Shown here one piece after another: positions 25,483 through 34,327 of a DNA stretch of 64,000 bases. The notes under the pieces are model-generated. The model made no database searches and was not told the origin of the DNA. It saw only the letters and a program-made list of their open reading frames with translations. Every line of letters starts with the position of its first letter. Position 1 is the stretch's first letter. Made by a program: the position numbers and the translations under genes. The DNA lies in contig CAYVQZ010000022.1 of NCBI GenBank assembly GCA_964453435.1, forward strand, positions 1-64,000, given 5' to 3'. This DNA is from CAYVQZ01 sp964453435. Its GTDB lineage: Bacteria; Abyssobacteria; SURF-5.

Positions 25483-26358
25483 TCACGTTGAGAGAGCGCC
25501 CCACGCTTCAGGCAGACAATCCACGAGGTCGCCGGCAATCGTTCCCCACGATGTAAACCGCTCGGCGGCAAAATCGCCGGCCAGCCCATGCAGGAAGGTT
25601 CCGAGCGCCGCCGCGTTCGGCGCGGTGAGTCCCTGACACAGGAGGGCGGCAAGAATTCCGGTCAGCACATCGCCGCTTCCGGCGGTTGACATGCCCGAAT
25701 TGCCGGTTGTATTCAGAAGCAAGCGGTTATCGCTCGTCGCGACGAGTGAGGGAGCTCCCTTGAGAATGAGTTCCACCTTCCACTTTGCGGCGTATTCCCG
25801 AGCGATTCGCTCTCTATTTCTTTGTATATCGAAAACCGGCATCCCGGTCAAGCGCGCCATTTCCCCCGGATGCGGAGAGATAATCGTGGGCTTCGTGCGG
25901 GAACTGAGGAGTTCGAGGTGGCCGGGCAATGCATTCAATCCGTCTGCATCTATAACCATTGGCAGGTCGACCTTCTCGATGAGCGAGCGCATGAGCAGTT
26001 GCGTTTCCGGGTGGGTGGACATTCCCGGCCCGAGCGCCATCGCATGCATCCGTTCTGACAATTTCATAATTTCATCGAATGCGGGAAGGCTCAGTGTTTG
26101 GTCTTCCGTTTCGGGCAAGGGACGGGTCATCGTCTCGGTCAGGCGGGCCTCCATTGCAATGTTGAGAGACCGGGGCAGTCCCAGGGTGACCATGCCCACA
26201 CCCGCTCGCAAGGCCGATTCGCATGTCAGACAGGCCGCGCCCGTCAGTCCCGCAGAACCCGCTATGACAAGCAAATAACCGTATGTTCCCTTGTGTGAAT
26301 CCTGCGGGCGCGGGGGAACCAGTGACCGAGCAAGATCGGGGGTGATGGACTGCGTCAT
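25483..26358 (-). CDS. nnrD: ADP-dependent (S)-NAD(P)H-hydrate dehydratase (stand-alone)
   Basis: 291 residues, the ribokinase-like dehydratase domain: GTYGYLLVIAGSAGLTGAACL near 23, DADGLNALPGH near 158, ISPHPGEMARLTG and the NTTGNSGMSTAGSGDVLTG motif near 235. It repairs hydrated NADH/NADPH. In most bacteria it is fused to the NnrE epimerase; here that N-terminal domain is missing. Its ATG overlaps the pdxJ stop in a TGA/ATG arrangement (4 bp), so the two are translationally coupled. Confidence 0.95.
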   Translation of the reverse strand: MTQSITPDLARSLVPPRPQDSHKGTYGYLLVIAGSAGLTGAACLTCESALRAGVGMVTLGLPRSLNIAMEARLTETMTRPLPETEDQTLSLPAFDEIMKLSERMHAMALGPGMSTHPETQLLMRSLIEKVDLPMVIDADGLNALPGHLELLSSRTKPTIISPHPGEMARLTGMPVFDIQRNRERIAREYAAKWKVELILKGAPSLVATSDNRLLLNTTGNSGMSTAGSGDVLTGILAALLCQGLTAPNAAALGTFLHGLAGDFAAERFTSWGTIAGDLVDCLPEAWGALST

Positions 26359-27068
26359 TTCAGAAGTTCGAGCATCTCCCGAACGGCGCGGTCCAGTCCG
26401 ACAAGGACGGCCCGCGCGACTATATTGTGCCCGATGTTAACCTCATGAAGTTTCGGGATCGATTTGATGGGAATCACATTTTGATATGTCAATCCGTGAC
26501 CGGCATGGACTCTGAGCCCCAGCGCGACAGCCTGGCGCCCGCCCTGAATCAGCCTTTCGAGTTCCATCGTCCGGGAATCTTCGGTCCTGCAATTTGCATA
26601 CGAGCCGGTGTGGAGCTCGATTGCATCCGCTCCCACCTTCTTTGAAGTCTCGATCTGGCCGGGGTCGGCTTCGATGAAAAGACTGACCGGAATATCGATG
26701 GCCTTGAGCCGCTTGACGACATCCGCAATTTGGTCGGTATTCGCGGCTATGTCGAGCCCCCCTTCGGTGGTCAGTTCCTCTCTCTTTTCGGGGACGAGTG
26801 TGACCTGGTCTGGCTTCACCTCGCGTGCGATGCCGACCATTTCCTCTGTCGCCGCCATCTCGAGGTTAAGTTTTGTTTTCACGACTTTTCGCAGCAGCTC
26901 CAAGTCCCTGTCCTGTATGTGCCGCCTGTCGCCACGCAGGTGAACGGTTATCCCATGAGCTCCGGCCAATTCGCAAAGAACGGCTGCGGCGACAGGGTCC
27001 GGCTCAATGTCTTTTCTGGCTTGCCGGACGGTGGCCACATGGTCGATGTTGACACCCAGATGTATCAT
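26355..27068 (-). CDS. pdxJ: Pyridoxine 5'-phosphate synthase
   Basis: 237 residues, full length. It opens with MIHLGVNIDHVATVRQAR and has the active-site stretches VHLRGDRRHIQDRD and LVPEKREELTTEGG, ending with HEVNIGHNIVARAVLVGLDRAV. It condenses 1-deoxy-xylulose 5-phosphate with 3-amino-2-oxopropyl phosphate in the DXP-dependent vitamin B6 pathway. It sits in the common pdxJ-nnrD order, but the acpS gene often found between them is absent. Confidence 0.97.
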   Translation of the reverse strand: MIHLGVNIDHVATVRQARKDIEPDPVAAAVLCELAGAHGITVHLRGDRRHIQDRDLELLRKVVKTKLNLEMAATEEMVGIAREVKPDQVTLVPEKREELTTEGGLDIAANTDQIADVVKRLKAIDIPVSLFIEADPGQIETSKKVGADAIELHTGSYANCRTEDSRTMELERLIQGGRQAVALGLRVHAGHGLTYQNVIPIKSIPKLHEVNIGHNIVARAVLVGLDRAVREMLELLK

Positions 27069-27169
27069 ATCGCTGTTTTCCTCATTTGATTCGACTGTCG
27101 ATTTTCGATTCCGCCGACGCTCCTCGTTGGAAGCCGCCCTTGTTTCGGACGACTCTCAATTGTGCAAAT

Positions 27170-28519
27170 TCATCCCAACTCTTGGTGAATGATTTCAGCA
27201 ATCGATTGCGCGAATTCCGTTATTTGCTTTTCATCCTCCCCTTCCAGCATGACCCGCGCCACGGGTTCCGTGCCGGAATATCTCACCAATATCCTCCCGG
27301 CATCGCCGAGCTCGTGTTCCACCAACCCTATCTGTTGCTTCACGCGGGCGACATTTTCCAGAGGCTCTTTTCGGTGTACACGCACGTTTATGAGCGCCTG
27401 CGGGAACCGCGTCATGCACGCCGCCAGTTCTTTCAGGGTTTTTCCCGTTTTCCGCATGATGGCCAGCACTTGCAGGGCGGTAATCAGGCCGTCGCCCGTC
27501 GTATTGTAGTCGAGGAACACAATGTGTCCGGATTGCTCGCCGCCCACCGTGTACTTGCCGCGGACCATTTCTTCCACGACGTACCGGTCTCCCACTTGTG
27601 TCTGGACCACGCGACCTCCCGCCTTTTTCATTGCCTGGCTCAGGCCGAGATTGCTCATGACGGTTGTCACAAGGGTGTTCCGGGCCAATCGTTGCTCCTT
27701 CATTATGTCGAGAGCGCAAATGGCCATTATCTGGTCGCCGTCGATGTAGGTTCCATCGGCGTCGGCCATGACCACTCTGTCCGCATCGCCGTCGAAAGCC
27801 ATGCCGACATCGGCCTTCCGGGCTTTCATCTCCGAGCACATTTGCTCGGGGTGGACCGCTCCGCAATCCCTGTTGATGTTCATGCCGTCGGGGTCGATGT
27901 TGAGAGGAATAATTTCGGCCCCCAGTTCGGACAGGACACTCGGCGCCGCCTTGTACGTTGCGCCGTTCGCGCAATCCACCACAATGCGCAAGCCGTCGAA
28001 CGTCATTCGCTTCGGTATGGTAGTTTTGACGAACTCGATGTAGCGCCCGACGGCATCGTCTATTCGGAACGCTTTTCCGACCTTGTGAGCCGTTGGCCGT
28101 ATGTGGTCGATCTTGCCGGATGCGATGAGGTCCTCCATTTTCTCCTCGATTTCGTCCGGCAATTTGAATCCCTCGCGCGAGAAGAATTTTATTCCGTTAT
28201 CTTCGTACGGGTTGTGTGATGCCGAGATGACAATCCCGGCATCGGCTCGAAGGCTCCGCGTAATGAGCGCGACCGCCGGCGTTGGCATCGGCCCGACCAG
28301 CAGAACGTCCACGCCCATGGAACAGATGCCGGCAACGAGCGCGGCCTCTATCATGTAGCCGGAGAGCCGGGTGTCTTTTCCGATGAGAACGCGATGCCGC
28401 CTGTCGTTTTGCATGAAGATGTGTCCCGCCGCCCGTCCCAGCTTCAAAGCGGTCTCGCAGGTCATCGGTTCGACGTTCGCGACTCCCCGAATCCCATCGG
28501 TTCCAAACAGTTTCCGCAT
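27170..28519 (-). CDS. glmM: Phosphoglucosamine mutase
   Basis: 449 residues, normal length. The phosphoserine loop GIVISASHNPYEDNG is near 98-112, the metal loop AFDGDADRVVM near 243 and the sugar loop GGEQSGH near 325; the C-terminal phosphate site is VRYSGTEPVARVM. It converts glucosamine-6-phosphate to glucosamine-1-phosphate for peptidoglycan and lipopolysaccharide. It follows folP by 33 bp. GGGGAGA precedes the ATG. Confidence 0.98.
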   Translation of the reverse strand: MRKLFGTDGIRGVANVEPMTCETALKLGRAAGHIFMQNDRRHRVLIGKDTRLSGYMIEAALVAGICSMGVDVLLVGPMPTPAVALITRSLRADAGIVISASHNPYEDNGIKFFSREGFKLPDEIEEKMEDLIASGKIDHIRPTAHKVGKAFRIDDAVGRYIEFVKTTIPKRMTFDGLRIVVDCANGATYKAAPSVLSELGAEIIPLNIDPDGMNINRDCGAVHPEQMCSEMKARKADVGMAFDGDADRVVMADADGTYIDGDQIMAICALDIMKEQRLARNTLVTTVMSNLGLSQAMKKAGGRVVQTQVGDRYVVEEMVRGKYTVGGEQSGHIVFLDYNTTGDGLITALQVLAIMRKTGKTLKELAACMTRFPQALINVRVHRKEPLENVARVKQQIGLVEHELGDAGRILVRYSGTEPVARVMLEGEDEKQITEFAQSIAEIIHQELG

Positions 28520-28552
28520 GCTGTTCTCCCCTGACGACTGATTACATCTTCC

Positions 28553-29752
28553 TTACCATCTTTTTCCCATAATTGCATCTGTCATTTTGGCGACGCGCGC
28601 CATTTCCTTCACGTCGTGCACCCGGACGATGTGCGCGCCGTTGGCAATCGCGACGGAAACCGCCGCCGCCGTGCCTTCGATCCGGTCGTAGACTTCGGCG
28701 TCGAGCACCTTTCCGATGCTGGACTTGCGCGACGGGCCGACAAGGAGGGGTTTGCCGAGCGCTCTCAGCCGAGAGAGTTCGCGAAGTATTTCCAGATTAT
28801 GCTCAACCGTCTTGCCGAACCCGATTCCGGGATCGATAATCACCTGGTTCTCACTGATGCCGCTCCGGACGACGAAATCGATCCGCTTCTGAAGGAACGA
28901 CAAGATTTCGGGTATCAACGCATCATAGGAGGGATTTTCCTGCATTCGTTTCGGTGTGCCTTGCATATGCATGATTATGAGCGGACATCCGCTCTCCCTG
29001 ACGACCTCCGCCATTTTTTCGTCGGACTGCAGCCCGCTGATATCATTCACCATTTGGGCCCCGGCCTCGAGTGCGCGTCGCGCGATTTCGGCCTTGCAGG
29101 TATCAATCGAAAGTGGGATGGTGAGATTCTTCGCAAGATGTTCAACCACCGGTATTACTCGTTTTGCCTCTTCCTCGAGGGGTACCGTCTCGGCGCCGGG
29201 ACGAGTGGATTCTCCGCCAATGTCAATTACGTCCGCGCCCTCTTGCGCCATCTTTTCACCGTGCGCGATGGCCGCGTCAAAATCGAGGAACCGGCCCCCG
29301 TCGGAAAACGAGTCGGGGGTCACATTGAGAATTCCCATTATCTTCGTGCGGTCCCCGAGCGTCAGGGGTCCCTTCGGCATGTCTAGCGTGAACCGTTCCG
29401 TTGAATAACGCTGGACGGCTATCCCGAAATCTCTGCAATCGAGGACCGGTTCGCTCTCGACTGAAGCCGGCCGTTCTTCACAAAGTTCCTTTGGGGACCC
29501 GATATACACGCAGAAGTCGACCTTGCCCGCTTTGAACACAGCTACGATTCCTCCGAACGATTGTTGGGCGATCCGTTCGAGACGCCGTATCTGCTCCGCA
29601 GTGGGGTCTTCGATGGAAAACAGGCCCACTCGTGAATTGTCGAGAATCGACCTGATGGTTGAGTGCGTGTTCGGAGGGAGCCAAGCGGGAGGTTCGGACA
29701 CTTCGCCAAGGTAAAGCACGTGACTCCCGGGAAGGCGGTTAAGCAGGCTCAT
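28553..29752 (-). CDS. folP: Dihydropteroate synthase with an N-terminal extension
   Basis: 399 residues from the ATG at 29752, which overlaps the ftsH stop by 14 bp. A longer TTG-started frame exists but would overlap ftsH further. The catalytic TIM barrel starts near 130 (LGDRTKIMGILNVTPDSFSD). It has GGESTRPGAE and the pABA-site region LLVGPSRKSSIG. It joins pABA to dihydropterin pyrophosphate in folate synthesis. The first ~125 residues (LPGSHVLYLGEV... FGGIVAVFKAGK) are an extra domain not present in the compact enzyme. Confidence 0.95.
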   Translation of the reverse strand: MSLLNRLPGSHVLYLGEVSEPPAWLPPNTHSTIRSILDNSRVGLFSIEDPTAEQIRRLERIAQQSFGGIVAVFKAGKVDFCVYIGSPKELCEERPASVESEPVLDCRDFGIAVQRYSTERFTLDMPKGPLTLGDRTKIMGILNVTPDSFSDGGRFLDFDAAIAHGEKMAQEGADVIDIGGESTRPGAETVPLEEEAKRVIPVVEHLAKNLTIPLSIDTCKAEIARRALEAGAQMVNDISGLQSDEKMAEVVRESGCPLIIMHMQGTPKRMQENPSYDALIPEILSFLQKRIDFVVRSGISENQVIIDPGIGFGKTVEHNLEILRELSRLRALGKPLLVGPSRKSSIGKVLDAEVYDRIEGTAAAVSVAIANGAHIVRVHDVKEMARVAKMTDAIMGKRW

Positions 29753-31553
29753 CGAGGATTTTGTCCAATTGATTTCCCTCAATAACCTCGAGTTCAATGA
29801 GTTTCCGCGCTACTTTATCCAGTTTTTCCCTGTTTTCTTTGAGCAATACTTTTGCGCGCTCATGGCATCGTTCCACGATCTCGCGGATTTCTTTGTCTAT
29901 CTCCGCAGCGATTTCTTCGCTGAAATTGCGCTCTTTCAGGATGTCCCTTCCCAGGAAGACTTCGTCGTTTTCGCCGAACGATATGGGACCCAGCTTCTCG
30001 CTCATCCCCCATTCGCACACCATCCTGCGGGCAAGCTGAGACGCGTTTTTTATGTCGTTGCCCGCTCCGTTCGTAATGTCCTGCAGAACAAGTTCCTCCG
30101 CTGCGCGTCCGCCGAGCATCATGGTGATGAGATTCGTGATGTATGTGCGCGAGTACGTGTGGCGGTCCTCGAGCGGCAGGTGCTGTGTAAGACCAAGGGC
30201 GCGCCCGCGCGGTATGATTGTCACTTTATGCAGCGGGTCCATGCCTGGAAGCAGGTGTCCGACGAGCGCATGCCCCGCCTCGTGATAGGCGGTAGTCCGC
30301 TTTTCCTCCTCGCTGATGAACATGCTCTTTCGCTCCGGCCCCATCAGGACCCTGTCTTTGGCTTCTTCAAAATCGTGAATGTCAACGAATTCTTTGCTTC
30401 GGCGGGCAGCCAACAGAGCGGCTTCGTTGACCATGTTGGCAAGGTCTGCGCCCGAGAAGCCGGGAGTTCCGCGGGCCAGAACCTTCAAGTCGGTCCCTGG
30501 CGCAAGCGGAATTTTTCGGGTGTGAACCTTCAGGATTCCCTCGCGTCCGAAAATGTCGGGATTGTCAACGACAATCGAGCGGTCAAATCGTCCGGGCCGA
30601 AGCAGGGCCTTGTCCAGCACATCCGGCCGGTTCGTCGCCGCCATCAGGATGACTCCCTCGTTGCTGTTGAATCCATCCATTTCAACCAGCAACTGGTTCA
30701 GTGTCTGTTCCCTTTCGTCGTGCCCACCGCCCAGGCCGGCCCCGCGCTGGCGCCCGACGGCATCCAGTTCATCGATGAAGATGATACACGGGGCATGCTT
30801 CATGCCGGTTGCAAACAGGTCGCGCACACGAGCGGCGCCGACGCCCACGAACATCTCGACAAAATCCGATCCGCTGATATTGAAAAAGGGAACCTTGGCT
30901 TCTCCTGCGACTGCCCGGGCAAGGAGGGTTTTGCCTGCCCCCGGCGGTCCCATAAGGAGGACTCCCTTGGGAATTTTTCCTCCCAGGCGGGTGAATTTCT
31001 TTGGGTCTTTCAAAAACTCAATCACTTCTTCCAATTCTTCTTTTGCCTCTTCCACTCCGGCGACGTCTTCAAACGTCACTTTCCCCTGTGTCTGCGAGTG
31101 CATGCGGGCGCGGCTTTTGCCGAATGAAAGCGCTTTATTACCGCCCGCCTGCATTTGACGGTAGGCGAAATACCAGATCAGCAGGATGATAAGAGCGAAA
31201 GGCAGAATCTGAATGAGAATCGTCTGCACCAGTTTCGGAGAATACGGTTTTTCCGAATACTGCACATTATTCTCTTTCAGGATATCATGAATTGCCGGGT
31301 CGGAGGTAAATGTTTTGAAAGGCCGACTCCCCGTCAGGTCGCCGGTGATCGTGACACCCGACCCGATACCGGTGGCCTCGTTCGCCTGCAACGTAACCTT
31401 GGTGACCTGTCCGTTCTTTACGTGGTCGAGAAACTCGCCATAGCTTATGTCGTCCGGTGGCGCCTGCTTGTTCTCGCGGAAAAGGAGCACGACGACAAGC
31501 AATACGGCCATAATTGCCCAGAAGGCAACGGTTTTATATCTGTTGGCGTTCAT
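29739..31553 (-). CDS. ftsH: ATP-dependent zinc metalloprotease FtsH
   Basis: 604 residues. Two membrane helices flank a periplasmic domain (VAFWAIMAVLLVVVLLF near 10 and ILPFALIILLIWYFAY near 115). The AAA+ Walker A is MGPPGAGKTLLARA near 204. The zinc-binding HEAGH lies in TAYHEAGHALVGHLLP near 420 and a third ligand aspartate in the GAGNDI region. It is the membrane-anchored quality-control protease. Its C-terminal end overlaps folP by 14 bp. Confidence 0.98.
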   Translation of the reverse strand: MNANRYKTVAFWAIMAVLLVVVLLFRENKQAPPDDISYGEFLDHVKNGQVTKVTLQANEATGIGSGVTITGDLTGSRPFKTFTSDPAIHDILKENNVQYSEKPYSPKLVQTILIQILPFALIILLIWYFAYRQMQAGGNKALSFGKSRARMHSQTQGKVTFEDVAGVEEAKEELEEVIEFLKDPKKFTRLGGKIPKGVLLMGPPGAGKTLLARAVAGEAKVPFFNISGSDFVEMFVGVGAARVRDLFATGMKHAPCIIFIDELDAVGRQRGAGLGGGHDEREQTLNQLLVEMDGFNSNEGVILMAATNRPDVLDKALLRPGRFDRSIVVDNPDIFGREGILKVHTRKIPLAPGTDLKVLARGTPGFSGADLANMVNEAALLAARRSKEFVDIHDFEEAKDRVLMGPERKSMFISEEEKRTTAYHEAGHALVGHLLPGMDPLHKVTIIPRGRALGLTQHLPLEDRHTYSRTYITNLITMMLGGRAAEELVLQDITNGAGNDIKNASQLARRMVCEWGMSEKLGPISFGENDEVFLGRDILKERNFSEEIAAEIDKEIREIVERCHERAKVLLKENREKLDKVARKLIELEVIEGNQLDKILDEPA

Positions 31554-31630
31554 CCAGTAATCAACCTCACCCGATGTTTCACGCCCGGACCGCGCTTCTC
31601 CGGCGCGCGTTTAACCAATGAACCACCCTA

Positions 31631-31659
31631 ATCTTAGCACAATTCCCACAAAATAACAA
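31631..31659 (-). promoter_or_regulatory. Possible promoter of ftsH
   Basis: In the 140 bp gap before ftsH, TTGTTA (31654-31659), 17 bp and TAAGAT (31631-31636) are seen on the minus strand. Each box matches consensus at four of six positions, so this is a moderate candidate. Confidence 0.35.
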
Positions 31660-31693
31660 CAAAGAATGAGGAGCAAAAGGCAGGCCGAAGGAA

Positions 31694-32218
31694 TCACTTC
31701 TCAAGTATGCATATGTCCCGCAATTGACGATACTTTTCGTCAAAGTCGAGCCCGTACCCGACGACAAATTTGTCGGGAATGGTGAAGCCGGTATAATCCG
31801 GCCGAATCATTTCCGTTCGCCCGGGAGATGGTTTGTCGAGCAAAGCGCACAGCCGGACGCTGGCAGGCTCGCGAACCGAGAGGTAGTTCGTCAAGGCGCG
31901 GTAGGTAAGCCCCGTATCAATAATATCTTCAACGATCAGAACATGCTTGTTTCTGACGCCCGAGGAGAAGACCGGCGAAAGAGTTACGCGCCCCTTGCTG
32001 CTGGAATTATAATAGCTCGATGCCGCGACGAAATCGATTTCAACTGTCAGCTTCAGGTTTCTGAGAAGGTCGGCCATAAAAATAACCGCTCCTTTGAGCA
32101 CACACATGAGCACCACTTGCTTTCCCTCATAATCCCGTGAGATGGTTTCGCCCAGCTCTTTGACGCGGCTCGAGATTTGCTCCTTGTCAAGGAGTATGGA
32201 AAGGTGTTCGTTTTTCAT
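31694..32218 (-). CDS. hpt: Hypoxanthine (purine) phosphoribosyltransferase
   Basis: 174 residues, the usual size. The PRPP-binding motif is VLIVEDIIDTGLTYRAL near 94-110. The N-terminal VVLMCVLKGAVIFMADL contains the conserved KG pair, and the C-terminal RPDYTGFTIPDKFVVGYGLD forms the purine pocket. It salvages hypoxanthine and guanine. The gene starts inside the 3' end of tilS (32 bp overlap), the known tilS-hpt-ftsH order. Confidence 0.96.
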   Translation of the reverse strand: MKNEHLSILLDKEQISSRVKELGETISRDYEGKQVVLMCVLKGAVIFMADLLRNLKLTVEIDFVAASSYYNSSSKGRVTLSPVFSSGVRNKHVLIVEDIIDTGLTYRALTNYLSVREPASVRLCALLDKPSPGRTEMIRPDYTGFTIPDKFVVGYGLDFDEKYRQLRDICILEK

Positions 32219-33629
32219 AGTCTACCCGAAGAGCGGCGCGTGAGTTTGCCTTCAGCATAAATCGTCGGTCTATGACGTGTCCCATCACCCACATGATGGC
32301 GCCGTTGGACAAAAGCAGTGGTACCCCGTCGCGCAGAAACCGGGGAATCTTCTTGTCAATGAAAAGGTCTTTCAGTTTCTTTTCTCCTCGCATTCCAAGC
32401 GGGCGAAACGTGTCGCCGGCGCGTCTGGAGCGCACCTCGAGCGGCAGACGGACGGCATCCAGCTCAAAGTACTGGCGGGTGGCCGAGCACCTTCGGATAA
32501 GGCTCGATGGGGATGCAATCTTCTTCAGAACTTTTGTTTTCACAACGACATCGAACTGGGGAACGGGGGTCTGAGCGTCGAGAGCGACGGCGACAGCGGT
32601 TTTCCTGATGCCGGAGCGCGTTCCGGCTGCAGTAATGAGACCGAACCCGCCGCTTACCTCCATGCGGAGTTTCCCGGGCATTTCAAGACGTCCGGCGCCT
32701 GCCCGGACGAGCGAATCGGCCTTGGCATGGTGACGAGCTTCCAGCATGGGCGCATTTGGTTTCGCGCGGAGGATGAGGCGCGAAATGATTCTTTTCCTCA
32801 ACGCGGGATGCATTGCGGCGAGAAGGTCGGCGTGAAAAAGAATCCAATGTGCCTTTTCCTCCACAATCATCTCAGCGGTGAGAAGCCTGGCCTCTGCGTC
32901 AACGAAGTCCCTTTCTGTCGCAAGCGCGGCCGCTGTCGTTACGAGCCGCTCCTTCACTTGCGGGTTGTATTCCCGTTCCAGGTGTGGCAGCAGTTCCAGA
33001 CGAATCTTGTTGCGCAGGAAATCGACCGATTCGTTCGACGCGTCTTTCCGGAATTTCAGCTTGCGGGTTCTCAGATATGCGATGACATCCTTTTTCCAAG
33101 CGTTGATGAGAGGACGAATGATGCGCGGGCCCTTCTCTCCTGCGAGAAATCTGGCTGGCGGAATGCCTGCGAGACCGTCGGAACCCGAACCTCGAATCAA
33201 CCTCATGATTATTGTCTCCGCTTGATCGTCCGCCGTGTGGCCGACCGCGATTTTGCTTGCGCCCAGAGACGCGCACGCACGCGACAAAAAATCGTAGCGA
33301 AGCGTCCTTCCCGCCGTTTCAATTGAAAGTTTTTGTTCCTTCGCGAACTCGCCTGCATCCGCTGCGCCCGATGCGAATGCGATGCCGCGCCGATTGGCGA
33401 TTTCTTTGGCGAATCGGGCATCCTCCTCCGCTTCTCTGCCGCGCAGTCTGTGGTTGAAATGGGCAGCGCATACCGTGTGGGAGTATCGCGGCCGGAGTTC
33501 GAGGAGCACATCGAGGAGGCAAATCGAGTCGGGTCCTCCTGAAAGAGCGACCAGAACTGTTTCTCCCTCGGCCAGCATTCTGTGTCTATCGATTGTCTCG
33601 ACAACTATTTGCAGCAAATCTTTTCGCAT
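32187..33629 (-). CDS. tilS: tRNA(Ile)-lysidine synthase
   Basis: 480 residues from the ATG at 33629. The ATP pyrophosphatase P-loop is VALSGGPDSICLL, followed by AAHFNHRLRG and GHTADDQAETIIMRLIRG. The C-terminal TilS domain is seen in FRPLGMRGEKKLKDLFIDKKI. It converts C34 of the tRNA-Ile CAU anticodon to lysidine. An unsupported open frame upstream runs into the promoter. Overlaps hpt by 32 bp. Confidence 0.96.
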   Translation of the reverse strand: MRKDLLQIVVETIDRHRMLAEGETVLVALSGGPDSICLLDVLLELRPRYSHTVCAAHFNHRLRGREAEEDARFAKEIANRRGIAFASGAADAGEFAKEQKLSIETAGRTLRYDFLSRACASLGASKIAVGHTADDQAETIIMRLIRGSGSDGLAGIPPARFLAGEKGPRIIRPLINAWKKDVIAYLRTRKLKFRKDASNESVDFLRNKIRLELLPHLEREYNPQVKERLVTTAAALATERDFVDAEARLLTAEMIVEEKAHWILFHADLLAAMHPALRKRIISRLILRAKPNAPMLEARHHAKADSLVRAGAGRLEMPGKLRMEVSGGFGLITAAGTRSGIRKTAVAVALDAQTPVPQFDVVVKTKVLKKIASPSSLIRRCSATRQYFELDAVRLPLEVRSRRAGDTFRPLGMRGEKKLKDLFIDKKIPRFLRDGVPLLLSNGAIMWVMGHVIDRRFMLKANSRAALRVDYEKRTPFHTP

Positions 33630-33635
33630 ATGATA

Positions 33636-33664
33636 AATATACCATTTTGGCGGCGGCGCATCAA
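33636..33664 (-). promoter_or_regulatory. Possible tilS promoter, nearly leaderless
   Basis: On the minus strand TTGATG (33659-33664), 17 bp and TATATT (33636-33641) lie so close to the tilS ATG (33629) that transcription would begin at about the start codon. Confidence 0.35.
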
Positions 33665-33780
33665 TGAGGCCGAGAGAAGGGAAGGACATGCGGGAGATGG
33701 AACGATGACCGTTGAAGCGCCGCGTGAAGGCCGGAAGCGGTCCCAACTGGCCTCCCGGCGCCAGGAAAACGACGCGGTCG

Positions 33781-34062
33781 CTAGTCAGTCCCTTTCTTCC
33801 ATTTTCCCCTGTCTTTTTTCCAGTTTTTGAGCAGAAAGGCTACCCGTTTGACGCCTTTGGCTCGCAGGATGGTTGTCTCGATAACACCGAGCAGCCTGGC
33901 CTCTTCTCGCTCGCTCATTTCGCGCGGAGGGACCTTCTTCAACTCGCCTCGCACGGTAACCGCGCCGGACGCCGTGCTCACGCCGAGCGACGAAATGTCG
34001 AGATTGTTTTCCACCAGAATCCTTCTCACCCTCGAGTTTATTTTCAGGTCCTCTTCTGACAT
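33781..34062 (-). CDS. Small BON-like domain protein
   Basis: 93 residues from the ATG at 34062 with GGAG seven bases upstream; the longer frame upstream overlaps a likely promoter region. KINSRVRRILVENNLDISSLGVSTASGAVTVRGEL resembles one BON repeat, and VIETTILRAKGVKRVAFLLKNW the second half. The C-terminus is strongly basic. No signal peptide is seen, unlike the three-BON protein at 62.9 kb. It lies about 150 bp upstream of tilS. Function unknown. Confidence 0.6.
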   Translation of the reverse strand: MSEEDLKINSRVRRILVENNLDISSLGVSTASGAVTVRGELKKVPPREMSEREEARLLGVIETTILRAKGVKRVAFLLKNWKKDRGKWKKGTD

Positions 34063-34327
34063 TCGGAACTCCACAAACCGGCAAGACGGACAGATAACCC
34101 TTTTTAAGATGAGCCGGCGGCGCCGCTCAGCAAACCGCCAAAGATGTTCAAAGGGAACATGAATCAGAAGATAATTTATCAGTGACAGACGAAAACAGTC
34201 AAGCGCGAGCGGACGGCGCGAGCGGAGAGCATGGCGCCCACCCTCGGCGATTCTTCGGTTGAGAAGGCCTTTTGATTCTGTTATAATCCACACGATTCTT
34301 TGGCTCCAACAATTACGAAGGGGAATC

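Noticed and set aside
33629..34293. Longer frames for the tilS and BON-like genes
   Set aside because: The upstream extensions lack ribosome binding sites and cover probable promoter sequence; the chosen ATGs fit the family N-termini or have a GGAG site.
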